Of a stretch of 6,393 bases of DNA, positions 6,285-6,393 are shown piece after piece. The notes under the pieces were generated by a model. It saw only the letters and a list, made by a program, of their open reading frames with translations, did not search any database and was not told where the DNA came from. Every line of letters starts with the position of its first letter. The first letter of the stretch is position 1. This DNA is from CAZISM01 sp964541895 (lineage in GTDB: Bacteria > Zhuqueibacterota > Zhuqueibacteria > Residuimicrobiales > Residuimicrobiaceae): assembly GCA_964541895.1 (NCBI GenBank), contig CAZISM010000218.1, forward strand, positions 1 to 6,393, written 5' to 3'. The position numbers were made by a program, and so were the translations under genes.

Positions 6285-6319
6285 AAAAAAAAAGGCCCAT
6301 CTCGAAACGAGAGGGCCTT
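6285..6319 (-). terminator. Rho-independent terminator of the upstream gene
   Basis: On the minus strand AAGGCCC-TCTCG (6319-6308) pairs with CGAGA-GGGCCTT (6304-6292), with a TTT loop and one bulged base, followed by nine consecutive T residues (6293-6285). It lies about 20 nt after the stop codon at 6342-6340. This isolates the adaptor-permease operon from the gene to its right. Confidence 0.85.
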
Positions 6320-6339
6320 GTCGAGCCAGATCTGTAGGA

Positions 6340-6393
6340 TCAGGCAACGGTTTCCAGTATCTTGATCAGATGCTTGTAAAAGATCCCGACCGA
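6340..6393 (-). CDS. C-terminal end of an unidentified gene (17 codons)
   Basis: The minus-strand frame reads SVGIFYKHLIKILETVA followed by TGA (6342-6340), then a strong terminator about 20 nt further on. The stop-then-terminator arrangement supports a real gene end. A second minus-strand frame also stays open but continues straight through the terminator, and the third closes early. Seventeen residues are too few to identify a family; the gene's body lies beyond the right edge. It need not be related to the transporter because the terminator separates them. Confidence 0.55.
   Translation of the reverse strand, partial: SVGIFYKHLIKILETVA

Overview
The window is a bacterial segment, roughly 55% GC by eye, with every supported gene on the minus strand. 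It therefore reads from high to low coordinates. The organism is Gram-negative-like: there is a periplasmic adaptor (membrane fusion protein) with MacB-type permeases, and a secreted papain-fold peptidase. I cannot name a phylum from the sequence. The FCB/KSB1/Acidobacteria-type groups would fit, but that is only a guess. No tRNA, rRNA, CRISPR array or complete insertion sequence is visible.

Layout in transcription order. (1) 6393-6340 holds the last 17 codons of a gene entering from the right, closed by a good Rho-independent terminator at 6319-6285. (2) A probable four-gene operon follows: an HlyD/MacA-like adaptor (6120-5017), two paralogous MacB/FtsX-type ABC permeases (4955-3714 and 3677-2430), and a divergent guanylate-kinase-like P-loop protein (2437-1721) whose start overlaps the last permease by 8 bases. 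(3) A 425-bp non-coding stretch (1720-1296) contains two copies of a 53-bp repeat, each with a hairpin, on either side of a separate perfect 13-bp inverted repeat. The side nearest the next gene has a plausible promoter. (4) A second unit contains a DEDDh 3'-5' exonuclease with an ExoX-like C-terminal domain (1292-417) and, 10 bases further on, the start of an exported C1B (bleomycin-hydrolase/PepC-like) cysteine peptidase cut by the window edge (406-1).

How the genes may work together. The adaptor and two permeases look like a tripartite-type ABC export or envelope-remodelling system, but no ABC ATPase is encoded with them. The permeases have no fused nucleotide-binding domain, and the only P-loop protein in the operon is an NMP-kinase-fold protein with no ABC signature. 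Either the ATPase is supplied from elsewhere or the operon is unusual. The guanylate-kinase-like protein keeps the Walker A and the first GMP-binding motif but has lost other canonical motifs. The most noteworthy points are this ATPase-less operon with a translationally coupled, diverged GMK-like protein, and the hairpin-bearing intergenic repeat. Nothing here is firm evidence of a wholly new system.
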